NCBI GenBank assembly: GCA_030427485.1
Contig: JAUICG010000003.1
Location: forward strand, 186,001-250,000
Origin: Gammaproteobacteria bacterium
GTDB lineage: Bacteria; Pseudomonadota; Gammaproteobacteria; Pseudomonadales; Halieaceae
Reading direction: 5' to 3'
Length of the DNA: 64,000 nucleotides
Position numbers and translations under genes: made by a program. Positions within the stretch are counted from its first letter, which is position 1. Each line of letters opens with the position of its first letter. The notes below the pieces were generated by a model. That model was not told where the DNA came from. It saw nothing but the letters and a program-made list of their open reading frames with translations, and did no database searches. Of this stretch, positions 45,853-55,234 are shown one piece after another.

Positions 45853-46722
45853 ATGCCCATGCCCACCGATATCGGTGTTATCGATCTGATGCTTGCCATC
45901 CCGGGTGATGACAACAGTAGTTTCTACGAGTGGATAAAGCCCCTGCTGATGGACCGTGAGAGCCACGAGATGTTCAGCATGCCGGCCCAGTACATGTTCA
46001 AGGATATTCCGAAGACGCCGAGGCAGGAGGACTACATCGCCTATACGCTGGCACAGATGGACAAGCACGGCATCGAGCGGGCGATGATCGGCCTGGGCTT
46101 CAGCGAACTGCAGGAAAAGGCGCTGCGCGCCCACCCGGACCGGTTTTTTGCCTCCTACGAGGCGAACCCGAACAGGGGTATGGAGGAAGTGCGCAAGATC
46201 GTCGCGATGCACGAGGAATTCGATATCAAGGCCGTTACAGCGGCCCCCGCGATGATCTGCCCGCCGGTGCCGGTTAACGACAAGAAATGGTATCCCATCT
46301 ACGCCAAGCTGGTGGAGTTGGATATTCCGTTTTGCCCGTGCATGGGCGTGCCCGGACCGCGCGTACCCGGCGGGCCGCAAAAAGTGGAATTGCTGGACGA
46401 GGTGCTGTGGTTTTTTCCCGAGCTGCGCGTGGTGACGCGCCATGGCTGCGAACCATGGACCGAGATGGCCTGGAAACTGATGCTCAAGTATCCCAACCTG
46501 CACTACATGACGAGTGCATTCGCGCCCAGGTACTATCCTCCCGATATTATTGATTTTGCCAACAAGCGCGGCTCCGGGCAGGTGATGTACGCCGGGTATT
46601 TCCCGATGGGCTTGTCGCTTGACCGTATTTTCAAAGAAATGCCGGACGTACCGCTGCGCGACGAGGTCTGGCCGAAATTCCTGCGCGAGAACGCGATCAG
46701 GGTGTTTAAACTGGACCGGTAA
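45853..46722 (+). CDS. Amidohydrolase-2 family protein lacking canonical metal ligands
   Basis: 289 residues, start ATG 45853. The chain follows the Amidohydrolase_2/ACMSD-like barrel order: GIERAMIG, RFFASYEANPNRGMEEVRKI, then VVTRHGCEPW (His197 retained) and QVMYAGYFPMG. The usual N-terminal HxH metal pair is missing: the segment reads GVIDLMLAIPG. The C-terminal Asp of GSDxP is replaced (AGYFP, residues 247-251). So either a different chemistry or a non-metal role is expected. An AT-rich stretch 45785-45835 is the likely promoter region. A GST-like gene starts eight bases after its stop. Confidence 0.75.
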   Translation: MPMPTDIGVIDLMLAIPGDDNSSFYEWIKPLLMDRESHEMFSMPAQYMFKDIPKTPRQEDYIAYTLAQMDKHGIERAMIGLGFSELQEKALRAHPDRFFASYEANPNRGMEEVRKIVAMHEEFDIKAVTAAPAMICPPVPVNDKKWYPIYAKLVELDIPFCPCMGVPGPRVPGGPQKVELLDEVLWFFPELRVVTRHGCEPWTEMAWKLMLKYPNLHYMTSAFAPRYYPPDIIDFANKRGSGQVMYAGYFPMGLSLDRIFKEMPDVPLRDEVWPKFLRENAIRVFKLDR

Positions 46723-46730
46723 ATCAGCGT

Positions 46731-47495
46731 ATGAAGTATATTTCTGTTGCAGACGCGATCAACGCGCCGGGTTTTCGCCTCGTATTGACCGCGGGTGTGC
46801 CGGGGCCCTGGGGCGAGGCCGCCAAGGCTATCCTGGCCTATAAAGGCATTGATTACACGCCGGTCTACCAGGAGGGGGCCGGAGAGAACGCCGCGCTGCG
46901 TGAGTGGACCGGCCAGACCTCCGCGCCGGTTGCCGTCTACGAAGACCTGCCCCCGGCCTGCCACTGGTTTGACCTGCTGATGCTGGCGGAACGGGTCGCA
47001 CCGGAGAGGCCGCTGGTGCCACGGGACTGCGCCGAGCGCGTTGATGTATTGGGCCTTTCGGCGCTGATCGTGGGCGTGGATGGATTTGGCTGGCACAGGC
47101 GATTGCAGTTGCTCGCACCGATGATGATGCTGGAGGAGCCGCCGGAAATGATTGCACGGATGGCGCACAAGTACGGATGGTCAGAACAGGCCCACGCCGA
47201 CGCCGCGGGCCGTTTGCAGGCAATATCGGCGGAACTGGACAGCCGCCTGGCGCGCCAGCAGCAGCTCGGCAGTGATTACCTGGTAGGTCACTCAGTGACG
47301 GCTGCTGATTTTTACTGGGCCAATATGGCCGGCCTGATCAAGCCGCTGCCGCACAAGGACAATCCGATGCCGGATTACATGCGCGACACCTATGAATCGG
47401 GCGATGCCGCCACGCTTGCCTGCCTGACGCCGCGGCTGGAAGCGCACCGCGACAGGATGTACGAGCGCCACATCGCTCTCCCGCTGGTTTTTTGA
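46731..47495 (+). CDS. Glutathione S-transferase-like protein
   Basis: 254 residues. The N-terminal thioredoxin-like domain is atypical: GPWGEAAKAILAYKGIDYTPVYQEG, then TSAPVAVYED with the cis-Pro. The C-terminal helical domain includes LGSDYLVGHSVTAADFYWANM, the usual D-x2-A/D segment of GST_C. No catalytic Ser, Tyr or Cys can be assigned safely. It is part of a three-gene set with the amidohydrolase-like gene before and the SnoaL-like gene after. Confidence 0.75.
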   Translation: MKYISVADAINAPGFRLVLTAGVPGPWGEAAKAILAYKGIDYTPVYQEGAGENAALREWTGQTSAPVAVYEDLPPACHWFDLLMLAERVAPERPLVPRDCAERVDVLGLSALIVGVDGFGWHRRLQLLAPMMMLEEPPEMIARMAHKYGWSEQAHADAAGRLQAISAELDSRLARQQQLGSDYLVGHSVTAADFYWANMAGLIKPLPHKDNPMPDYMRDTYESGDAATLACLTPRLEAHRDRMYERHIALPLVF

Positions 47496-47509
47496 CACGA
47501 GGACCCACC

Positions 47510-47962
47510 ATGCTTTCACAACAGGAACTCTCGGATCGATTCGAGATACAGGATCTTGTTTTCCACTACGCTCACTTGATCGACAGCAAGGACATAGCGC
47601 GTCTGCGGGGAGAAATATTCACTGACGATGCGTTTATCGACTACAGCGCTTTTGGGGGCAGCGTCGGCAATGTCGACGAGACACTGACGTTTTTGCAGGC
47701 CTCGTTGACCAGTGAGCTGTTTCCCCACAGCCAGCATCTCAACGCCAATGTGCAGGTGCAACTGAAGGGCGACACGGCTACCGGCAGGGTGATGTGTTTC
47801 AATCCCATGGAGATGGCCCTGCCGGACGGCGAACACACTACCTTCTTCCTCGGTTTATGGTATGTGGACGAGTACCGGCGCACCGAGGAGGGCTGGCGCA
47901 TCGCGCGACGCGAGGAAGTCAAAAGCTGGGTGTTCAATACCCCGGATTTTATGAGCTTCTAG
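47510..47962 (+). CDS. SnoaL-like (NTF2-fold) protein
   Basis: 150 residues from ATG 47510, with GAGGA eight bases upstream. The family pattern is visible: FEIQDLVFHYAHLIDSKDIARLRGEIFTDDAFIDYSAFGGSVG, then FPHSQHLNANVQVQLKGDTATGRVMC and WRIARREEVKSW. Such SnoaL_4 proteins include hydratases, dehydratases and isomerases of aromatic, steroid or polyketide-like substrates. Third gene of the set with the amidohydrolase-like and GST-like genes. It overlaps the convergent MarR gene by 14 bases. Confidence 0.8.
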   Translation: MLSQQELSDRFEIQDLVFHYAHLIDSKDIARLRGEIFTDDAFIDYSAFGGSVGNVDETLTFLQASLTSELFPHSQHLNANVQVQLKGDTATGRVMCFNPMEMALPDGEHTTFFLGLWYVDEYRRTEEGWRIARREEVKSWVFNTPDFMSF

Positions 47963-48482
47963 TCATTGGCCACGGGGCTTCCGCCGCCGGTTCCGCCCAC
48001 GATTCCGGCAGGTAGTCCAGCTGCAGCTTGCGCACCGCATCGCGCAAGCTGGCCTCCAGTTCATTCAGTTGCCCGGCGCCGATCATGAACTCGTAGTAGC
48101 CGCGAACCTGGTCGACAACCTCCAGGCTGTCGGCCGCCAGTGCGACGCCGCGCTCGGTCAGGCGTATTTCCTTGGCCCGCTTGTCACCGTCGTCGATATC
48201 CCGCGCCACATACCCCATGCGTTCGAGTTCCTTGAGCATTTTTCCCATGGCCTGCTGGGTTACCTGGGCGCGCTCCGCCAGTTCTGTAACGCGCACCGCC
48301 CCCATGCCGAGGTTGGCCAGTACCGCACTGTGCGAGGGGCGGATGTCGGAGTAGCCGCGAGCGGCGATTCCGTGCCAGATACGGCGTTCAAAATCCCGGG
48401 AAAACTCGCGCAACAGGCGCGACAGGTTGTTGGACAGTCGATAGGCAATGGCACGGTTGTTTTCAGCGGCAGAACTGGTCAC
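47949..48482 (-). CDS. MarR-family transcriptional regulator
   Basis: 177 residues from GTG 48482, preceded by an AGGGGG element; the ATG at 48521 is less supported. The winged helix is at about residues 50-115 (RVTELAERAQVTQQAMGKMLKELERMGYVARDIDDGDKRAKEIRLTERG), complete with wing. The long N-terminal helix and C-terminal dimerisation helices are present. It converges on the SnoaL-like gene, so if it controls the amidohydrolase set, it does so at a distance. The ligand is unknown. Confidence 0.85.
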   Translation of the reverse strand: MTSSAAENNRAIAYRLSNNLSRLLREFSRDFERRIWHGIAARGYSDIRPSHSAVLANLGMGAVRVTELAERAQVTQQAMGKMLKELERMGYVARDIDDGDKRAKEIRLTERGVALAADSLEVVDQVRGYYEFMIGAGQLNELEASLRDAVRKLQLDYLPESWAEPAAEAPWPMTRSS

Positions 48483-48631
48483 GCGATTACCCCCTGTAAA
48501 GGTCCCGGGATCACACCCCATTTAGTGTAGTCGGATAACGGCGTCTGTCACGCCGCCGGGCGAATATCTTTGGCTCCCTTGAGAGGCATCCGGTACACTG
48601 CGGCGCTTTTCCAGGCTTCAGGAAACGGGCA

Positions 48632-49414
48632 GTGGCAAAGATTATCACCTGCAACACCAACGGTATCCGCTCGGCAGCATCCAAAGGCTTTTTCGATTGG
48701 CTCGGCTCTGAGCAGGCTGACGTGGTCTGCATCCAGGAAACCAAGGCGCAGGTTCACCAGTTGTCTGACCCGGTTTTCACGCCCGACGGTTACCACTGTT
48801 TTTACAACGATGCGATCAAGAAGGGGTACAGCGGTACCGCCATATACAGCAAGGCCGAGCCGCAACGCGTGGTCACCCGCCTGGGCTGGGATCCTCTCGA
48901 CTCGGAGGGGCGTTACACGCAGGTCGACTTCAGGGGCCTCAGCGTTATCTCCCTGTATATGCCGTCGGGCTCCAGCAGTGACGCCGCACTGCAGAAGAAG
49001 CTCCGCTTTATGGATGATTTTCTCGTTCATCTCCGGAAACTGCGCCGCGCCCGGCGCGAGGTGATTCTCTGTGCGGACTGGAACATCTGCCACAAGGAAA
49101 TCGACCTGAAGAACTGGCGTGGCAACCGGAAGAACTCGGGCTTCCTGCCCGAGGAGCGGGCCTGGCTGGATGTGCTCTACGACGAGGTGGGCTATGTGGA
49201 CTCGTTCCGCCTGGTCAACCAGGAAGCCGAGCAGTATACCTGGTGGTCCAACAGGGGGCGGGCGCGGGCCAACAACGTGGGGTGGCGCCTGGACTACCAG
49301 GTGATAACACCCAGGCTGGCTGGCAAAGTCAGAAGCGCCTCGATCTACCGGGAGGAGAGCTTTTCCGATCATGCACCACAGATCATGGAGTATGACTTCG
49401 AAATCACGTCCTGA
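48632..49414 (+). CDS. xth: Exodeoxyribonuclease III
   Basis: 260 residues from GTG 48632, with a CAGGAAA element upstream. It is an AP endonuclease and 3' exonuclease in base-excision repair. Motifs are ITCNTNGIRSAASKGF (Asn), DVVCIQETKAQ (Glu), LCADWNICH (Asp, Asn) and RLDYQVITP, then FSDHAP (Asp, His). All active-site residues are present. Divergent from the MarR gene across 149 bases. Confidence 0.95.
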   Translation: MAKIITCNTNGIRSAASKGFFDWLGSEQADVVCIQETKAQVHQLSDPVFTPDGYHCFYNDAIKKGYSGTAIYSKAEPQRVVTRLGWDPLDSEGRYTQVDFRGLSVISLYMPSGSSSDAALQKKLRFMDDFLVHLRKLRRARREVILCADWNICHKEIDLKNWRGNRKNSGFLPEERAWLDVLYDEVGYVDSFRLVNQEAEQYTWWSNRGRARANNVGWRLDYQVITPRLAGKVRSASIYREESFSDHAPQIMEYDFEITS

Positions 49415-49653
49415 CTGAGGGCGGGTCTCCCTGCAATGCCCGGTTGGGTATAGTTTCGTTTGGGCCGAGGAGAGAAACCGCGACGCACCGGTATCCCATC
49501 GACACCTGCACGCATCTCTCTCCGCTCCAGGTTGACGAATCAAGCGAAGTCTTCGACTTCTCTATCGTGTCAATTGCGGGACGCGCCGAAACCCTGTAAA
49601 TTACCTGCGTTTTCGACGCACTTCCCGGAACCCACGCACAAGAGAATAGTTAG

Positions 49654-49986
49654 ATGAGTCTGTTTATAGCCAGCGCCCACGCGCAGGAAGCCGGGGCGCC
49701 TCCCGGTGGAGACATGTTCCAGATCTTTTTCCTGGTCGGTTTGTTTGTCCTGTTTTACTTCATTGCCATTCGGCCGCAGCGCAAGCGCCAGAAGGAGCAT
49801 GCGGAGATGGTGTCGAAGCTGAACAAGGGCGATGAAGTCGTAACCAGCTCCGGCATTCTGGGCAAGGTCACCGGGCTGGATGACAACTACATGGTGCTGA
49901 ATGTCGCCAACAACGTCGAGATGAAATTCCAGCGCGTGCACCTGCACGCGATACTTCCGAAGGGCACCCTGAAGTCTATCGGCTGA
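49654..49986 (+). CDS. yajC: YajC-like Sec translocase accessory subunit
   Basis: 110 residues. One N-terminal membrane helix (MFQIFFLVGLFVLFYFIAIRPQRKRQKEH) with the characteristic RPQ motif, and the soluble KGDEVVTSSGILGKVT segment. Known: YajC associates with SecDF and the Sec channel, and the gene normally sits between tgt and secD. Here the neighbours are xth and a D-cysteine desulfhydrase-like gene, so this is an orphan or second copy. A typical ribosome site is not obvious. The downstream gene starts three bases after the stop. Confidence 0.85.
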   Translation: MSLFIASAHAQEAGAPPGGDMFQIFFLVGLFVLFYFIAIRPQRKRQKEHAEMVSKLNKGDEVVTSSGILGKVTGLDDNYMVLNVANNVEMKFQRVHLHAILPKGTLKSIG

Positions 49987-49988
49987 AA

Positions 49989-51017
49989 ATGGCCTTGCAC
50001 TACCCGCGCAAAATCAAACTGGCACAAACACCAACGCCACTGCAGTACCTTGAGCGCGCATCCCGGGAGTGGGGCCACGGACATCGCCTGTGGGTCAAGC
50101 GAGACGATTTAACGGGGTGTACGCTCAGCGGGAACAAGGTGCGCAAGCTCGAGTTCATTACCGCGCACGCGATCGACAACGGCTTCGATACGCTGCTGAC
50201 CTGCGGCGGGGTACAGAGTAATCACTGTCGTGCGACCGCCCTGGTCGGCGCCCAGTTGGGGCTGGGCGTGCACCTGCTGCTGCGGGGTGAAGCGCCGGGC
50301 GAAGCGGACGGCAATTTCCTGTTGGACCACCTGGCGGGTGCGCAGATCAATTGCTATGACCCGGCGTACTTTGTCCGCGAGATCGATGCGCTTTTTAGAC
50401 ACTGGCAGGAGGATTACGCGGCCCGGGGACGCCGGGCCATGGTGGTACCTACCGGTGGTAGTGACGGGATTGGCGCCTGGGGGTATATCGCCGCCTGTGA
50501 AGAACTGGCCGCAGATTTTCGCGCCGCCGGTATCGGGCAGGCGCACATTGTCACCGCCACCGGATCGGGCGGCACACAGGCCGGCCTGACGCTGGGCGCC
50601 GCCCTGCATCAATTGCCGGCGACCGTGTGGGGTGTCAACGTTTGTGACAACGCCCGTTACTTCCTCGACAAGGTCGCCAGTGACGCGGCCGAGTGGCAGC
50701 GGCGCTACCCCGATGCCCCGGCGGTGTCGGTGACTCCCCGGGTGCTGGATGGTTACGTCGGCGAGGGATACGCCATCGCTTCGCCGGCGGTTTTTGAATT
50801 GATTGCGGACCTGAGCCGGCTGGAAGGACTGGTGCTGGACCCGGTTTATACGGGCAAGGCCTTTGCCGGCATGTTGGCGGAAATAGCCGATGGCCGATTC
50901 GCTGACTGTCGGGATATCGTATTCGTCCACACCGGCGGCATTTTTGGCCTGTTTCCGCAAAAATCCGCTTTCGACGCGACTGTTGCCGCGGCCGCGAAGT
51001 CGGCGGACAGGGCGTAA
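49989..51017 (+). CDS. PLP-dependent D-cysteine desulfhydrase / ACC deaminase-like
   Basis: 342 residues. A PLP enzyme of the D-cysteine desulfhydrase/1-aminocyclopropane-1-carboxylate deaminase family. The Schiff-base lysine is Lys50 in SGNKVRKLEF. Substrate loop CGGVQSNHCRATALVGA, glycine-rich phosphate loop TATGSGGTQAGL and YVGEGYAI follow. D-Cysteine desulfhydrase is the more likely reading for a non-rhizosphere bacterium, but true ACC deaminase cannot be excluded from sequence alone. It follows yajC by three bases and precedes an alanine-type symporter by nine. Confidence 0.88.
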   Translation: MALHYPRKIKLAQTPTPLQYLERASREWGHGHRLWVKRDDLTGCTLSGNKVRKLEFITAHAIDNGFDTLLTCGGVQSNHCRATALVGAQLGLGVHLLLRGEAPGEADGNFLLDHLAGAQINCYDPAYFVREIDALFRHWQEDYAARGRRAMVVPTGGSDGIGAWGYIAACEELAADFRAAGIGQAHIVTATGSGGTQAGLTLGAALHQLPATVWGVNVCDNARYFLDKVASDAAEWQRRYPDAPAVSVTPRVLDGYVGEGYAIASPAVFELIADLSRLEGLVLDPVYTGKAFAGMLAEIADGRFADCRDIVFVHTGGIFGLFPQKSAFDATVAAAAKSADRA

Positions 51018-51026
51018 GGAAGGGAC

Positions 51027-52364
51027 ATGACGGCAGTAATTACCACGGTAAACGAATGGGCCTGGGGGCCGCTGATGCTGCTCCTGCTACTGGGTACAGG
51101 CGTATTCCTGACCCTCGGACTGCGCTTCATGCCGATACGCAAGATTCCCGCAGCGCTGCAACTGCTGATGCGCGGCCGCAAAAGCCAGGCCGAAGGTGAC
51201 ATCTCACCCTTTGGCGCATTGATGACCGCGCTGTCCGCCACGGTTGGCACCGGCAACATTGCCGGGGTCGCCACGGCGATTGCGCTGGGTGGCCCCGGCG
51301 CGCTGTTCTGGATGTGGATGACCGCGCTGTTTGGCATGGCCACCAAGTACGCCGAGGCGGTGCTTGCGGTGCGCTTTCGCGAGCGCGATGAGCGGGGCAA
51401 CTACAGCGGCGGCCCGATGTATTACATCCGCAACGGGCTGCACAAGCGGTGGCACTGGCTGGGGGTGGCGTTCGCGATCTTCGGGAGTCTCGCCGGATTC
51501 GGTATTGCCAACACCGTGCAGTCGAATTCCGTATCCCAGGTACTGCACGATACGTTTTCCGTACCCCCCCTGGCGACGGGCCTGGTATTGATGGTGTTGG
51601 TTGGCGCTGTCGTGCTCGGCGGCGTCAGGCGGATTGCGGTAGTTGCGAGTTGGCTGGTGCCCTTTATGGCCCTGGCGTACACGCTTGCGGGGCTGTTCGT
51701 CATCCTCAGCAATGCGACCGAGGTCCCGGCGGCATTCGCCACGATCATCACCGGCGCGTTTACGCCGACAGCGGCGACGGGCGGCTTTGCCGGGGCCACG
51801 GTCTGGGCAGCACTGCGCTTTGGCGTGGCGCGGGGCATATTTTCCAATGAGGCGGGCCTCGGCAGCGCACCTATTGCCCATGCCGCCGCGCGCACCAGTC
51901 AACCCGTGCAACAGGGTATGATCGCGATGCTGGGCACATTCATCGATACCCTGGTGATATGCACCATTACGGGGCTGGTGATTGTGATAACGGATGTGTG
52001 GCCCAGCGGTATCAGTGGTGCAAGCCTGACTTCCAGTGCCTTTACCAGTGCACTGCTGGGCGGCGAGTACGTTGTCGTGGGGGGGCTGTGCCTGTTCGCG
52101 TTCACCACGATGATCGGCTGGTCGTTCTATGGTGAACGCTGTATGGTGTTTCTGTTTGGCGCCGGGGCCGTTAAGCCGTTTCGCGTGGCATGGGTGCTGG
52201 CAGTACCGCTGGGTACCGTATTCCACCTGGATACAGTGTGGTTGTTGGCCGACACGCTCAACGCGCTGATGGCGCTGCCAAACCTCGTTGCGCTGCTGTT
52301 ACTGGGGCCGCTGGTTTTCCGGATCACCCGCGAGTACTTTGATAGCGCTTCCCGCGGGCATTGA
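51027..52364 (+). CDS. Sodium:alanine/glycine symporter (AGCS family)
   Basis: 445 residues with eleven or so hydrophobic helices. It belongs to the AGCS family: TALSATVGTGNIAGVATAIALGGPGALFWMW is the first signature, ATKYAEAVLAV the second, and NEAGLGSAPIAHAAARTSQPVQQGM is the distinctive third. It imports small neutral amino acids with Na+. Next to a D-amino-acid-type PLP enzyme, uptake of D-cysteine or D-alanine/D-serine is a reasonable guess, labelled as such. Confidence 0.9.
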   Translation: MTAVITTVNEWAWGPLMLLLLLGTGVFLTLGLRFMPIRKIPAALQLLMRGRKSQAEGDISPFGALMTALSATVGTGNIAGVATAIALGGPGALFWMWMTALFGMATKYAEAVLAVRFRERDERGNYSGGPMYYIRNGLHKRWHWLGVAFAIFGSLAGFGIANTVQSNSVSQVLHDTFSVPPLATGLVLMVLVGAVVLGGVRRIAVVASWLVPFMALAYTLAGLFVILSNATEVPAAFATIITGAFTPTAATGGFAGATVWAALRFGVARGIFSNEAGLGSAPIAHAAARTSQPVQQGMIAMLGTFIDTLVICTITGLVIVITDVWPSGISGASLTSSAFTSALLGGEYVVVGGLCLFAFTTMIGWSFYGERCMVFLFGAGAVKPFRVAWVLAVPLGTVFHLDTVWLLADTLNALMALPNLVALLLLGPLVFRITREYFDSASRGH

Positions 52365-52377
52365 GTATGCTATCGCC

Positions 52378-53277
52378 ATGCCAACCCCAGCCAACGACAA
52401 GCTTGTCATCGCGATCTCATCCCGGGCGCTGTTCAACCTCGATGAAAGCCACGCCGTTTACCAGCGGTCCGGCCTGCAGGCCTACTCGCAATACCAGGTT
52501 GAACGGGAAGAGGAGCCGCTGGAACCCGGGGAGGCCTTTCCGCTGGTGAAGAAACTCCTGAGGCTGAATGACAGCCTCGAGGACGAGGCGCAGGTACAGG
52601 TGGTTTTACTGTCGCGTAACAGCGCCGATACGGGGCTGCGGGTTTTCAATTCAATTCAGCACTACGGTCTCGATATCAGTCGCGCCGCATTTTGCGGCGG
52701 GGAAAGTCCCTGGCGCTATATCAATGCGTTTGCGTGCAAACTGTTTCTGTCCAACGAGGCGCAGGATGTGCGGCATGCGCTGGATTGCGGCGTCGCGGCT
52801 GCGACCCTGGTCTCGCGCAGGGGCGGCGCCACTGACAGCGGGCAGCTGCGCTTCGCATTTGATGGGGATGCGGTGCTGTTTTCCGACGAGGCCGAGCAGA
52901 TCTATAAGCGCGACGGGTTGGAGGCGTTCACCGCAAGCGAAAAAGCCGCAGCCCGTGAACCACTGGCGGGTGGGCCTTTCAAACCCTTTCTCTCCGCGCT
53001 GCACCGTTTACAGCAAGCCTTCCCGCCGACAGAAGCACCCATCAGGACGGCACTGGTTACCGCGCGGTCCGCACCGGCGCACGAACGGGTCATCCGGACA
53101 TTGCGCGCCTGGAATATACGTATCGACGAGTCCATCTTCCTCGGCGGCCTGGACAAAACCGAGTTCCTGAGAGCCTACCAGGCTGATGTCTTTTTTGACG
53201 ACCAGCAGACACATTGTGTATCCGCGAGCGCGCATGTAGCCACCGGTCATGTACCCCACGGCGTGGCCAATTCCTGA
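52378..53277 (+). CDS. 5'-nucleotidase (cN-I-like, PF06189 type)
   Basis: 299 residues from ATG 52378, 14 bases after the symporter stop; the frame from 52288 overlaps it. Motifs: KLVIAISSRALFNLDESHAVY, VVLLSRNSADTGLRVFNSIQHYGL, AFDGDAVLFSDEAEQIYK and LVTARSAPAHERVIRTLRAW, ending with VFFDDQQTHCVSAS. It is a HAD-like fold hydrolase that removes phosphate from nucleoside monophosphates. No clear operon partner. It precedes cysB by a 197-base gap in which I see no gene. Confidence 0.85.
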   Translation: MPTPANDKLVIAISSRALFNLDESHAVYQRSGLQAYSQYQVEREEEPLEPGEAFPLVKKLLRLNDSLEDEAQVQVVLLSRNSADTGLRVFNSIQHYGLDISRAAFCGGESPWRYINAFACKLFLSNEAQDVRHALDCGVAAATLVSRRGGATDSGQLRFAFDGDAVLFSDEAEQIYKRDGLEAFTASEKAAAREPLAGGPFKPFLSALHRLQQAFPPTEAPIRTALVTARSAPAHERVIRTLRAWNIRIDESIFLGGLDKTEFLRAYQADVFFDDQQTHCVSASAHVATGHVPHGVANS

Positions 53278-53429
53278 AGGGGCACGGGCGGGTATATTTC
53301 CGATTTGCTTGGCAAACCGCCGCTTTCATGGCTATTCTGCATAACGAGGGCGCGCAAGGGTTCGCGGCCTATGCCGACGGAGCCTGGCCACTGTGGCGCC
53401 GGATACCTTGCGCAATGACGTGCCATTAG

Positions 53430-54449
<1,020 letters not shown>

Positions 54450-54554
54450 GCGCCGGCGCTGCCAAAATGTCCCCGGGACTTGAATCCGCTGCACCGCAGT
54501 GTTTAGACTGTCGCGCTCAAAGCGCCAATGCACCCCATCATAGGAGAATGACAC

Positions 54555-55172
54555 GTGGAACTGGCCTGCCTGGACCTGGAAGGGGTGCTCGTACCGGAAA
54601 TCTGGATAGCTTTCGCTGAGCGGACTGGTATTGAGGCGTTGCGCGCAACGACGCGCGATATCCCCGACTACAATGTACTGATGAAACAGCGGCTGTCGCT
54701 GCTGGACCAACACGGTTTGAAGATCGGTGATATTCAGGATGTGATCGCCACGCTCGAGCCCCTGCCGGGCGCGGTGGATTTCGTCGACTGGCTGCGCGAG
54801 CGTTTCCAGGTCATTATCCTGTCAGATACGTTCTACGAATTTTCCCAACCCCTGATGCGTCAGCTGCACTGGCCAACACTGTTCTGCCACCGCCTGATCA
54901 CTGATGGCAGCGGGCGGGTAGTGGATTACAGGCTTCGGCAGGAAGACCCCAAGCGGGCGTCCGTGAAAGCTTTGCACAGCCTCAATTACCGCGTGCTCGC
55001 CGCAGGTGATTCCTACAACGACACCACCATGCTGTCCGAGGCCGATGTCGGCTTCCTGATTCACGCGCCGCAGAATGTGATTGACGAGTTCCCGCAGTTC
55101 AAATCGGTGGACACGCTGGAGGAACTCAAAGTCGCATTTCTTGAGGCCAGCGAACGCACGCTGGATCTGTAA
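54555..55172 (+). CDS. thrH: Phosphoserine phosphatase / homoserine phosphotransferase ThrH
   Basis: 205 residues from GTG 54555 after TAGGAG. HAD hydrolase: ACLDLEGVLVPE carries the motif I aspartate (DLEG), VIILSDTFYEFSQPLM is motif II, and VLAAGDSYNDTTMLSEADVG motif IV. It can dephosphorylate phosphoserine and move the phosphate to homoserine. Typical of pseudomonads and relatives. It converges on pabB across 62 bases. Confidence 0.92.
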   Translation: MELACLDLEGVLVPEIWIAFAERTGIEALRATTRDIPDYNVLMKQRLSLLDQHGLKIGDIQDVIATLEPLPGAVDFVDWLRERFQVIILSDTFYEFSQPLMRQLHWPTLFCHRLITDGSGRVVDYRLRQEDPKRASVKALHSLNYRVLAAGDSYNDTTMLSEADVGFLIHAPQNVIDEFPQFKSVDTLEELKVAFLEASERTLDL

Positions 55173-55234
55173 GGCCGGGCGGGGCGCGTACCGCGTACCC
55201 ACCGCATGCCGGGCAACAGTGTCCGGTCCGTAAC

